Assembly (NCBI GenBank): GCA_041563315.1
Contig: JBFFNE010000033.1
Coordinates: 1 to 26,968, forward strand
From: JBFEYJ01 sp041563315
GTDB taxonomy: Bacteria > Pseudomonadota > Gammaproteobacteria > Thiohalomonadales > Thiohalomonadaceae
Length of the DNA stretch: 26,968 bases
Direction of reading: 5' to 3'
The position numbers were made by a program, and so were the translations under genes. Positions within the stretch are counted from its first letter, which is position 1, and each line of letters starts with the position of its first letter. Below are positions 7,996-16,100 of the stretch, one piece after another. The notes under the pieces are model-generated. The model was not told the origin of the DNA, searched no databases, and saw only the letters and a program-made list of their open reading frames with translations.

Positions 7996-8213
7996 AAAAC
8001 CTTTCAACGCAAAGGCGCAAAGACGCAAAGGGCGCAAAGGGATTAATGGTTAAAACCATCTCGGTTGGCATGACTTCGGGATCAGTCATTTGAATTACCG
8101 CTGCTATACCTGAAACTGCCAATGGCCATAGCCAGTACCACGGCAGATTCCGCAAGGCACTTGTCCAGCTCCGGATGACTTTGCGACCTTTGCGTCTTTG
8201 CGCCTTTGCGTTT
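7996..8213. repeat. Inverted CGCAAAG-type element filling the phoH-ybeY gap
   Basis: The left arm (7996-8040) opens with AAAACCTTTCAACGC and runs into repeated CGCAAAGG/CGCAAAGA units. The right arm (8187-8213) is the reverse complement of the same series. About 146 bases of unrelated sequence lie between. The right arm meets the phoH stop (TAA followed directly by ACGCAAAGG), and the left arm ends 4 bases before the ybeY ATG, so the element occupies the whole gap. A 218-base stem-loop could form in the phoH-ybeY transcript. Confidence 0.85.
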
Positions 8214-9195
8214 AGGCATTTTCATTCTCGCGGTCGAACCGGTCGTAAGCACCGACAATCCGCTGCACCAGGGGGTGGCGCACTACGTCCTTAGCGAGGA
8301 AGAAGGTGAAGCTGATGCCGTCGACATCCTTGAGCACTTCGACCACCTGACGCAGCCCTGACTTGGCGCCACGCGGCAGATCGATCTGGGTAACATCGCC
8401 GGTGATCACCGCGGTGGAGCCGAAGCCGATACGGGTGAGAAACATCTTCATCTGCTCGGGAGTGGTGTTCTGCGCCTCATCGAGGATGATGAAGGCCTCG
8501 TTAAGGGTACGCCCGCGCATATAGGCGAGCGGGGCCACCTCGATCACGTTGCGCTCAATGAGCTTGGCCACCCGCTCGAAGCCCATCATCTCGTAGAGGG
8601 CATCGTAGAGCGGGCGCAGGTAAGGGTCGACCTTCTGCGCCAGGTCGCCGGGCAGAAAACCGAGCCGTTCGCCCGCCTCTACTGCCGGGCGGGTCAACAC
8701 CACCTTGCGCACCTGATCCTTCTCCAGTGCTTCGACCGCACATGCCACTGCCAGGTAAGTCTTGCCGGTACCGGCCGGACCAATGCCGAAATTGATGTCA
8801 TGGGTGACGATGTTATGGAGATACTTCTTCTGGTTCGGGCCACGCCCCTTGATCACGCTACGTTTGGTGCGGATCACCACCTCCGCCACATCGACCTCCT
8901 CCTCCAGCAGCTCCTCGATACCGGACTCCTGCAAATAAAGATGGACGCGATTAGGACTTAACGACTCATCGAGAGAAACCTGATAGAGATCCTCCAACAC
9001 ACTGGCTGTGGCGCGCACCGACTCACTGTCGCCGATGATTCGAAAGCGGTTACCGCGGTTGTTGATCTCGACCCCCAGGCGGCGTTCGATCTGGCGCAGG
9101 TGCTCATCGAACTGGCCACAGAGATTGGCCAGACGGAGGTTATCGGCCGGTTCCAGGGAGAGGTCGAGACTGTCAGCGGTTTCGTTCAAGTGCAA
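8212..9195 (-). CDS. ybeZ: PhoH-family ATPase YbeZ
   Basis: Encodes 327 residues, slightly shorter than E. coli YbeZ (346). It is a cytosolic P-loop NTPase thought to work with YbeY in RNA metabolism. Walker A GPAGTGKT is at 139-146 and Walker B FIILDEAQN at 235-243; an N-terminal KH-like part precedes them (LEPADNLRLANLCGQFD matches the family start). There is no ATG start: TTG codons at 9195 and 9189 are the candidates, and a stop lies four codons upstream. The second, giving MNETADSLDL, has GGA at 8 bases and may be the true start; I keep the longer form. Between miaB and ybeY on the same strand, with repeat elements on both sides. Confidence 0.95.
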   Translation of the reverse strand: MHLNETADSLDLSLEPADNLRLANLCGQFDEHLRQIERRLGVEINNRGNRFRIIGDSESVRATASVLEDLYQVSLDESLSPNRVHLYLQESGIEELLEEEVDVAEVVIRTKRSVIKGRGPNQKKYLHNIVTHDINFGIGPAGTGKTYLAVACAVEALEKDQVRKVVLTRPAVEAGERLGFLPGDLAQKVDPYLRPLYDALYEMMGFERVAKLIERNVIEVAPLAYMRGRTLNEAFIILDEAQNTTPEQMKMFLTRIGFGSTAVITGDVTQIDLPRGAKSGLRQVVEVLKDVDGISFTFFLAKDVVRHPLVQRIVGAYDRFDRENENA

Positions 9196-9221
9196 ATTCC
9201 AGATGGCTCAAATTAAAATCT

Positions 9222-9358
9222 AACGCAAAGGCGCAAAGACGCAAAGGTTTCAAAAAATGCCAGAGCAGTCCGTCGCCCAGAATAATCACAGGTCCGGGAA
9301 GTGATGCAATCAGCTTTTCTTCGCGTCTTTGCGCCTTTGCGCCTTTGCGTTGAAAGGT
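9222..9358. repeat. Inverted CGCAAAG-type element filling the miaB-ybeZ gap
   Basis: The left arm (9222-9247) is AACGCAAAGGCGCAAAGACG and onward; the right arm (about 9318-9358) is its reverse complement and ends in the shared outer edge TTGAAAGGTTTT. About 70 bases of unrelated sequence lie between. The right edge touches the miaB stop codon at 9362-9360. Same family and orientation as the element at 7996-8213, but with a different inner segment, so the arms rather than the core define the family. Confidence 0.85.
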
Positions 9359-9359
9359 T

Positions 9360-10682
9360 TTATTCAACCAATTCACCGCGCAGGGAATTGGGGTAGGCGG
9401 CGGTGATGCGCACCTCGACGAACTTGCCGATCACGGCTTTGTCGGCAGGGAAGTTGACCACACGGTTGTTCTCGGTGCGGCCGGAGACCTCGCTGTCGCT
9501 CTTGCGCGAAACGCCTTCGACCAGGACTTTCTGCAGGCTGCCGACCATGCCCTCGCTGATCGCGCGGGCCTGTTTGTTGATCTGCGCCTGCAGCCGGGCC
9601 AGGCGCGCCTTTTTCACCTCCTGCGGCACATCGTCCGGCAGGCTCGCCGCTGGAGTACCGGGTCGAGGACTGTAGATAAAGCTGAAGCTCTGGTCGAAAC
9701 CGACCTCCTCGATAAGCTTCATGGTCTGCTCGAAGTCCTCGTCGGTCTCGCCGGGGAAACCAATGATGAAGTCCGATGAGATACAGATATCCGGTCGCAT
9801 CTCACGCAGGCGACGGATCTTAGCCTTGTACTCCAGGGCGGTGTGGCCACGCTTCATCAGGGCGAGGATGCGATCGGAGCCGGCCTGCACCGGCAGGTGC
9901 AGGAAGCTGACCAGCTCGGGGACCTCGGCATAGACCTCGATCAGGCTATCAGTCAACTCCACCGGATGGGAGGTGGTATAACGGATGCGGTCGATGCCAT
10001 CGATGGCGGCGACATAGCGGATCAATAACGCAAGATCGGCAATTTCGCCATCGTCCATCACCCCACGGTAGGCGTTGACGTTCTGGCCCAGCAAATTGAC
10101 CTCACGCACACCTTGGGCGGCAAGTCCCGCCACCTCGGCGATCACGTCATCGAAGGGACGGCTAACCTCCTCGCCGCGGGTGTAGGGCACCACACAGAAG
10201 GTGCAGTACTTGGAACACCCCTCCATGATGGAGACATAAGCGGTCGGCCCATCAATTTTTTGCTCGGGGAGGTAGTCGAATTTCTCGATCTCGGGGAAAG
10301 AGACATCCACCACTGCACGGCGATGGGCGATCACCTCGCCGAGCATCTCTGGCAGACGGTGCAGCGTCTGCGGGCCGAACACCACGTCGACAAACGGGGC
10401 ACGGGCACGGATCGCCTCCCCCTCCTGACTGGCGACACAGCCACCGACACCGATGATAATGTTCGGGTTCTTCTCCTTGAGCGGTTTCCACATGCCAAGC
10501 TGTGAGAAGACCTTCTCCTGCGCCTTCTCGCGCACCGAGCAGGTGTTGAGCAGCAGCACGTCCGCTTGCTCCGGGGTATCGACGATTTCCAGACCGCAGG
10601 TGACACTGAGCGCATCTGCCATGCGGGCGGAATCGTACTCGTTCATCTGACAGCCGAAGGTTTTGATGTAAACTGAGCGCAT
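9360..10682 (-). CDS. miaB: tRNA-2-methylthio-N6-dimethylallyladenosine synthase
   Basis: Encodes 440 residues (E. coli 474). MiaB is a radical-SAM enzyme that methylthiolates i6A37 in tRNAs reading UNN codons. The N-terminal UPF0004 domain carries Cys11, Cys48 and Cys82 for the auxiliary 4Fe-4S cluster. The radical-SAM motif CSKYCTFC has Cys156, Cys160 and Cys163. A TRAM domain forms the C-terminus (VLVEGVSRKSDSEVSGRTEN onward). The ATG at 10682 gives MRSVYIKTFGCQMNEYDS, the usual start. It heads the miaB-ybeZ-ybeY-corC-lnt series and is divergent from the oxygenase gene at 10752, sharing a 69-base intergenic region with it. Confidence 0.98.
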   Translation of the reverse strand: MRSVYIKTFGCQMNEYDSARMADALSVTCGLEIVDTPEQADVLLLNTCSVREKAQEKVFSQLGMWKPLKEKNPNIIIGVGGCVASQEGEAIRARAPFVDVVFGPQTLHRLPEMLGEVIAHRRAVVDVSFPEIEKFDYLPEQKIDGPTAYVSIMEGCSKYCTFCVVPYTRGEEVSRPFDDVIAEVAGLAAQGVREVNLLGQNVNAYRGVMDDGEIADLALLIRYVAAIDGIDRIRYTTSHPVELTDSLIEVYAEVPELVSFLHLPVQAGSDRILALMKRGHTALEYKAKIRRLREMRPDICISSDFIIGFPGETDEDFEQTMKLIEEVGFDQSFSFIYSPRPGTPAASLPDDVPQEVKKARLARLQAQINKQARAISEGMVGSLQKVLVEGVSRKSDSEVSGRTENNRVVNFPADKAVIGKFVEVRITAAYPNSLRGELVE

Positions 10683-10751
10683 CTTGCCTGAACAGACCTT
10701 GAAAGGGCCGGATAGTTTACGTCAGTTCACCCAGAGGTGCCAGCAAACGCC

Positions 10752-11420
10752 ATGAGCCAAATCAAGGTCACCTCGCCCCTGCCGCAGGGACGCGAGCTTC
10801 TGCTCACCACCATTACCGATGACCTGGTTGACCGGGGCTTCGCCATCGCGCCGGGCTTTCTCAGTATCGAGGAAAGCAGGGAGCTCGCCGCCGAATGCCT
10901 CAGTCTGCGCGAGCAGGGGGAATTCCATCCGGCAGGTGTTGGTCGCGGCGAGATGCTCGAGGTGCGACCCGAGATCCGCTCCGACGAGATCCGCTGGCTG
11001 GATCGTACCGATTGCGGCCCACTACAGGGCCAATACCTCGACCTGATGGTGGCCTACCAGCAGACCCTCAACCGAGAGCTGTTCCTCGCTCTGGTGGAAT
11101 TCGAGTGCTTCTGCGCCGTCTACCCGCCGGGCAGTTTCTACCAGCGGCATATCGACCAGTTCCGCGGCGTCGAACAACGCACCGTCACCGCCATCACCTA
11201 CCTCAACGAAAATTGGCAAAAAAGCGATGGTGGACAGTTACGTATCTTCCTCAACGGGCAAACAGGTGAAACGCTGGAGGTGTTACCCGAAGCCGGCACC
11301 TTCGTCACCTTCCTCAGCGCCAACTACTGGCACGAAGTGTTGCCGGCACAGCGCGACCGGCTCAGCATCACCGGCTGGTTCAAAACGCGGCCGATTGGTG
11401 ATGTGTTTCCTTTGCAATAA
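10752..11420 (+). CDS. 2-oxoglutarate/Fe(II) oxygenase, prolyl-hydroxylase type
   Basis: Encodes 222 residues. The facial triad of the double-stranded beta-helix dioxygenases is visible: His133 and Asp135 in QRHIDQF and His194 in NYWHEVLP, with Arg203 in RLSITGWF as the likely 2-oxoglutarate anchor. YPPGSFYQRHIDQF, VTAITYLNENW and DGGQLRIFLN match the SM-20/EGL-9-like branch that includes the Pseudomonas prolyl hydroxylase PPHD, which hydroxylates elongation factor Tu. EF-Tu hydroxylation here is an inference from family resemblance. The ATG at 10752 is preferred to a GTG at 10737, which has no ribosome binding site; the AGAGG at 10733-10737 lies 14 bases from the ATG, so the start is not fully settled. 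Cytosolic, single gene, divergent from miaB. Confidence 0.85.
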   Translation: MSQIKVTSPLPQGRELLLTTITDDLVDRGFAIAPGFLSIEESRELAAECLSLREQGEFHPAGVGRGEMLEVRPEIRSDEIRWLDRTDCGPLQGQYLDLMVAYQQTLNRELFLALVEFECFCAVYPPGSFYQRHIDQFRGVEQRTVTAITYLNENWQKSDGGQLRIFLNGQTGETLEVLPEAGTFVTFLSANYWHEVLPAQRDRLSITGWFKTRPIGDVFPLQ

Positions 11421-11426
11421 AAAAGC

Positions 11427-11522
11427 AGATACGAGGGGCGAGATACGAGAATCGAGGGTTGGTGCTCGCTGCGCGAGCGCTTCAATTTAAACTGCGCAAA
11501 GCGCACTCACCCCCTCGTATCT
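11427..11522. terminator. Probable bidirectional terminator made of GATACGAG-type inverted repeats
   Basis: AGATACGAGGGG (11427-11438) pairs perfectly over 12 bases with its reverse complement at 11511-11522. Inside lie two more hairpins: GCTCGC-TGC-GCGAGC (11464-11478) and TGCGC-AAA-GCGCA (11493-11505). On the plus strand the right arm runs into TTTT; on the minus strand the other arm is followed by TGCTTTTTT. The element lies between the convergent oxygenase and ammonium transporter genes, a fitting place for a shared terminator. Confidence 0.6.
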
Positions 11523-11542
11523 TTTCCCTCGTCCCTGCCCTG

Positions 11543-12736
11543 TCACCTGTCGTATGTCGGCTCGGCGGCGATCTTGTGGATCGCCAGGTCCGCGCCCTTA
11601 AACTCATCCTCTTCGGAGAGGCGTAATCCCGTTATCGCCTTGATGGTGCCATAAACGATAAAGCCTCCGGCAGTGGCTATAGCCAGTCCCAGCACGGTGC
11701 CGGTCAATTGCGACATAAAGCTTATCCCGCCCATACCACCGAGGGACTGCAAGCCGAAGATACCGGCGGCGATGCCTCCCCAGGCGCCGCACAGGCCATG
11801 CAGCGGCCACACCCCCAGCACATCATCAATCTTCCATTTGTTCTGCACCAGAGTGAAGGTCCAAACAAAAAGGCCACCGGCGACGCCTCCGGTAATCAGG
11901 GCCCCCAACGGGTGCATCAGATCAGAGCCGGCACAGACTGCCACCAGTCCGGCCAGCGGACCATTGTGCACAAAGCCCGGATCATTCTTGCCGGCGACCA
12001 AAGCCACCAGGATGCCTCCGACCATGGCCATCAGCGAGTTGACCGCCACCAGCCCGGAGATGCCGCCAACCTCTTGTGCCGACATGACGTTAAAACCGAA
12101 CCAGCCAACGGTCAGGATCCAGGCACCAAGCGCCAGGAACGGGATGCTCGACGGTGGATGGGCGAAGACCTCACCGTTCCTGCCATAGCGTCCCTTGCGG
12201 TGTCCCAACAGCATCACCGCCGCCAGTGCGATCCAGCCGCCGACCGCATGCACTACCACAGACCCGGCAAAATCATGGAACGGCGCGCCGAATGTCGTTT
12301 CCAGCCACTCCTGAACGCCGTAATTACCATTCCATGCGATGCCTTCGAAGGTCGGGTAGATCAGCGCCACCAGTACGAAGGTGGCGGTCAGCTGCGGATA
12401 GAAGCGGGCGCGTTCGGCGATACCACCGGAGATGATAGCGGGAATGGCGGCGGCGAAGGTCAACAGGAAGAAGAACTTCACCAGCGCATAGCCATTATTG
12501 ACATTCAACACCTCGGCGCTGTCGAAAAACCCCACCCCGTAGGCCAAGGCGTAGCCGATAAAGAAATAGGCAATAGTGGACACTGAGAAATCGGTAATAA
12601 TCTTCACCAGCGCATTAACCTGGTTCTTCTTGCGCACCGTGCCCACCTCAAGAAAGGCAAAGCCTGCGTGCATCGCCAGCACCATAATGGCACCCAACAG
12701 GATAAACAAGGTATCGATACCGCTCGACTGCTCCAT
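11543..12736 (-). CDS. amtB: Ammonium transporter, Amt family
   Basis: Encodes 397 residues from the ATG at 12736, a typical length for mature Amt channels. The open frame extends upstream to 13108 but that part crosses repeats and the promoter; a GGGGA ribosome binding site 6 bases before 12736 and MEQSSGIDTLFILLGA support the start. About 11 membrane helices are expected. Key residues: Asp155 and His163 in DFAGSVVVH and His313 in WPLHGLCGAWGG, matching the recruitment Asp and the twin pore histidines of AmtB. It carries ammonium across the inner membrane. There is no separate cleavable signal peptide and no glnK/glnB gene beside it, although most amtB genes pair with glnK. An exact sigma-54 promoter lies 40 bases upstream. 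Confidence 0.95.
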   Translation of the reverse strand: MEQSSGIDTLFILLGAIMVLAMHAGFAFLEVGTVRKKNQVNALVKIITDFSVSTIAYFFIGYALAYGVGFFDSAEVLNVNNGYALVKFFFLLTFAAAIPAIISGGIAERARFYPQLTATFVLVALIYPTFEGIAWNGNYGVQEWLETTFGAPFHDFAGSVVVHAVGGWIALAAVMLLGHRKGRYGRNGEVFAHPPSSIPFLALGAWILTVGWFGFNVMSAQEVGGISGLVAVNSLMAMVGGILVALVAGKNDPGFVHNGPLAGLVAVCAGSDLMHPLGALITGGVAGGLFVWTFTLVQNKWKIDDVLGVWPLHGLCGAWGGIAAGIFGLQSLGGMGGISFMSQLTGTVLGLAIATAGGFIVYGTIKAITGLRLSEEDEFKGADLAIHKIAAEPTYDR

Positions 12737-12776
12737 AACAAATCCCCATTTGAGAACATCAAATGGGCAGACGGAG

Positions 12777-12792
12777 TGCAAGAACCGCACCA
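12777..12792 (-). promoter_or_regulatory. Sigma-54 promoter of the ammonium transporter gene
   Basis: Read on the minus strand the site is TGGTGCGGTTCTTGCA, an exact match to the sigma-54 pattern TGGYRYRN4TTGCW with the invariant GG and GC at -24 and -12 in correct spacing. It ends 40 bases before the ATG, leaving a short leader with a GGGGA ribosome binding site. This promoter type needs an AAA+ activator, and NtrC-like dyads are close by. Confidence 0.85.
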
Positions 12793-12801
12793 ATCGTGTG
12801 C
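12787..12801. promoter_or_regulatory. NtrC-like dyad overlapping the -24 element
   Basis: GCAC-N7-GTGC with the same spacing as the NtrC-like site at 12856-12872, overlapping the upstream half of the sigma-54 promoter. A bound activator or repressor here would compete with the polymerase, so it could be a low-affinity governor site. The half-sites are only four bases, so chance is possible. Confidence 0.4.
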
Positions 12802-12855
12802 TAATTGTAAAATCAGTAAGTTGAATCAGGGGTTCTTCCGCGAGCGCGGGAGAAA

Positions 12856-12872
12856 TGCACCTGACATGTGCA
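12856..12872. promoter_or_regulatory. NtrC-binding site upstream of the ammonium transporter gene
   Basis: TGCACATGTCAGGTGCA on the minus strand is a perfect TGCAC-N7-GTGCA dyad, the pattern of strong NtrC sites such as those at glnA. Its centre lies about 100 bases upstream of the expected transcription start, the classic enhancer distance. Together with the sigma-54 promoter it implies induction under nitrogen limitation. Confidence 0.75.
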
Positions 12873-12880
12873 AATAGCAT

Positions 12881-13127
12881 TACCGCCGCCCCAAAATGGG
12901 GCGCAGCTTTAAAGTTCAACGTTTGAGATTTACCGCTCCAACACTTTTCCTGGGAATAAATCAGGGACGCTCTGCGTCCCATCCCTCCTGCGCCGACGGT
13001 CATTTTGCCGCAGAAAATTATCGATTTATCAAACTGTAACGTGGTGCAGGGCGCCACAGACTGCGTTCCCACACGGAGCGTGGGAACGATAACAACGGAG
13101 CCACGCAATGTCGGGCTTCAGCCCGAC
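12881..13127. repeat. Cluster of four unrelated palindromic repeats
   Basis: The rest of the 390-base gap between the ammonium transporter and the RND gene holds no gene I can support. It carries four perfect hairpins of different sequence: CGCCCC-AAAAT-GGGGCG (12887-12903), GGGACGC-TCT-GCGTCCC (12964-12980), CGTTCCCAC-N7-GTGGGAACG (13064-13088) and GTCGGGC-TTCA-GCCCGAC (13110-13127). The last directly follows the RND stop codon and could act as its transcript end. The CGTTCCCAC and GTCGGGC types resemble dispersed intergenic repeats common in gammaproteobacteria. Confidence 0.8.
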
Positions 13128-16100
13128 CTATGCACCTTTCACCTTCGACCAAACACCCCGCCAACGCCTGCCGGCCCCCTCGCCGAGCAGCAGCAGGCAG
13201 GGGGTGAGGATCAGGGTCAGGAGGGTGGCGAAGGCAAGGCCGCCGGAAACGGCGGTGGCCAACTGAACCCACCACTGGGTGGAGGGGGCGCCGGTGGTGA
13301 TTTCGCGGTTCAGCAGGTCAATATTGACCATCAGTACCATCGGCAGCAGACCGAGGATGGTCGTAACGGTAGTCAACAACACGGGGCGCAGGCGTTGCGC
13401 GGCGGTCCGCAACACCGCATCCACAGCCTCCACGCCGCCGGCGCGGAGAATGTTATAGGTATCAATCAACACGATGTTGTTGTTGACCACGATGCCGGCC
13501 AAGGCGATGACACCCACACCGCTCATGACAATCCCGAAGGGCTGTCCCGTGGTGAGCAGACCGAGAAACACCCCGATAGTGGAAAAGACTACCGCAGAGA
13601 GGATAAGAAACGCCTGGTAGAAGCTGTTGAACTGGGTGACCAGGATGATCGCCATGATGAACAGCGCCACCAGGAAGGCAGTGCTGAGAAACGCCTGGGA
13701 CTCGCGCTGCTCCTTGTCCTCCCCCTTGAAGGTGACGGTGATGCGCGGGTCCATCGTCTCGAGATTCTCTTCCTGCCACTGCTGGATCTCCACCACTTTG
13801 CTCGCAGGCAGGATCCCCTCCTCCACATCAGCCTTCACCGTCATCACCCGCTGACCGTCGACCCGATTGATGGTACCCAGTTTGGGTGCCGGGCGGCGGG
13901 TGATAAAGTTACTAATCGGCACCAGGCCATAATGGGTCTGCACCCGTAACCGATCGAGCTGGTCCAGATCACGGTTACCCTCCGGCAGACGCACAATGAT
14001 ATCCACCTCGTCGTCCACATCATCCGGCCGGTAATCGCTGACCCTGACGCCGTTGGTCACCATCTGCACCGCGTTACCGACGATAGTGATATCGGCGCCG
14101 AAACGCGCTGCCTGAGTCCGATCGACCGTGATCTGCCATTCGATACCGGGCAAGGGCCGGCTGTCCTCGATGTCGACGAAACCGCCGATCTGGTCCAGCA
14201 CTTCCCGCACCCTGGCCACTGCCGGTTCCAGCAGTTGCGGGTAGCGGGAGCCGAGCTGCAACTGCACCGGCTTACCCACCGGCGGGCCGCCCTCCTGCTT
14301 GCGTGCCTCAATGATGAGTCCGGCAATATCCCCGGTGCGCCGGCGCACCTCATCGAGGATCTCTCCGGCGGGACGCCGCTGCTGCCAGTCGACGAACTCC
14401 ATCTGGATCACCCCGATGGTGTCCTCCGGCAGGTCCTGCCCGCGCAGATTGATGCCGCTGCGGGTATAGAGGGTTTCGATCTCCCGCATATCGAGCAGGC
14501 GCTGCTCGACCCGCCCGACCAGCGCGTCCTGCTCATAGACCGAGAGATCACCCCGAGCCCTGACATGCAATGCCGCCCGCTCCGGCTCCACCTCGGGGAA
14601 GAATTCGACACCCCTGCCCAACGCTCCGTACGCCCCGTAGACCGTGATCAGCAAGGTGAGCGCGATCAACAAGATCTTCAGCGGGTGCGCCAACAGACGC
14701 TCGAGCAGCCGAACATACATCCCGGTGAAACCGCGGATCTCGTGCAGTTCCCCCACCTCGGAGGCGGCCAGGCTGTGCAGCGCCTCCTCACTCAACGGAC
14801 TGCGCTTGCCCATCAGCCCACCCAGGGTGGGCACGAAAATCAGCGCCATCAGCAGCGAGGCGGCCAGGGTGGCCAGCAGGGTGATCGGCAGGTATTTCAT
14901 GAACTCACCCACCACCCCAGGCCAAAACAGCAGTGGCATGAAGGCGGCGAGGGTGGTGGCGGTAGAGGCGGTGATAGGCCAGCTCATGCGCTTGGCGGCG
15001 AAGGCATAGGCCTCTCTTTTCTCCATTCCCTCCGCCATCTTGCGGTCCGCCATCTCGGTGACCACGATGGCGCCATCCACCAGCATCCCCACCGCCATGA
15101 TGAGCGCGAACAGCACCACAATATTAATGGTCAGTCCCATCGTGTGGATGATCAAAATGCCGGTGAGGAAAGAACCGGGGATCGCCAGGCCCACCAACAA
15201 CCCGGTACGCCAGCCGAGGGCACCGATCACCACCACCATGACCAGCAAGACCGCGCTCAGCACATTGTTCTGCAGATCCGAGAGCATGCTGCGGACATCC
15301 TCGGACTTGTCCTGCGAATAGCTGACCACCACCCCGTTAGGCCAGGCCTCGTGCTCAGCATCGACGATGGCCTTGACCTTCTCGATGGTCTCGATGATGT
15401 TCTCGCCGACCCGCTTCGAGATCTCCAGGCTGATCGCCGGGCGGCCGTTGACTCGGGCAAAACTAGTGGGATCCTTGAAGGTGCGCCGCGCGGTGGCCAC
15501 ATCGCCGAAGGTCACCACCCGATCCTCGATCACCTTGACCGGCAGTGACAGGACCTCATCGGCCCCCTCCAGCAGCCCCGGCACCTTGACCGCGAAGCGC
15601 CCGCGGCCGGTATCCAGCGCGCCGGCGGCTACCAGTTTGTTGTTGCGCCAGACGAAATTGATCAACTCCTCGTAGGCGATGCCGTAGCTGTCGAGCACCC
15701 GGGGGTCGACCTCAATCTCGACCACCTCCTCGCGGTCCCCGGCGATATCCGCCTCCAGTACCTCGCGCAGCCCCTCGATCTTGTCCTTCAGGTCCCGCGC
15801 CAGGGTCAACAGGGTCCGCTCCGGGACATTGCCGGCGAGGGTAACCACCAGCACCGGAAAGAGGGCGACGTTGACCTCGTTGACGCTCGGCTCGTCGGTA
15901 TCGGCAGGCAGTTCGACCTTGGCCAGATCGACCTTTTCGCGCACATCCAGCAGCGCCTTGTCGCTGTCGAAGCCGGCATCGAACTCCAGCTGCACCGAGG
16001 CGTGTCCCTCACCGGCGGTTGAGCGCATCTCCTTGACCCCCTCGATGGTCTGCAACTCCTTTTCCATCGGCCGCACCAACAGGCGTTCGGCATCCTCCGG

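Noticed and set aside
7996..9358. CRISPR array, suggested by repeated CGCAAAG units
   Set aside because: Units are 7-9 bases without regular spacers, arms are inverted, and no cas gene is present.
13064..13088. Insertion-sequence end, suggested by inverted CGTTCCCAC arms
   Set aside because: Arms are only 7 bases apart with no transposase or target duplication; it fits a dispersed hairpin repeat.
12737..13108. N-terminal extension of the ammonium transporter frame
   Set aside because: It would run through repeat hairpins, the NtrC site and the sigma-54 promoter; the ATG at 12736 has its own ribosome binding site.
14235..15548. 437-codon open frame on the plus strand across the RND permease gene
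   Set aside because: Antisense to a clear RND gene; composition rich in His, Gln and Asp is typical of a GC-rich shadow frame.
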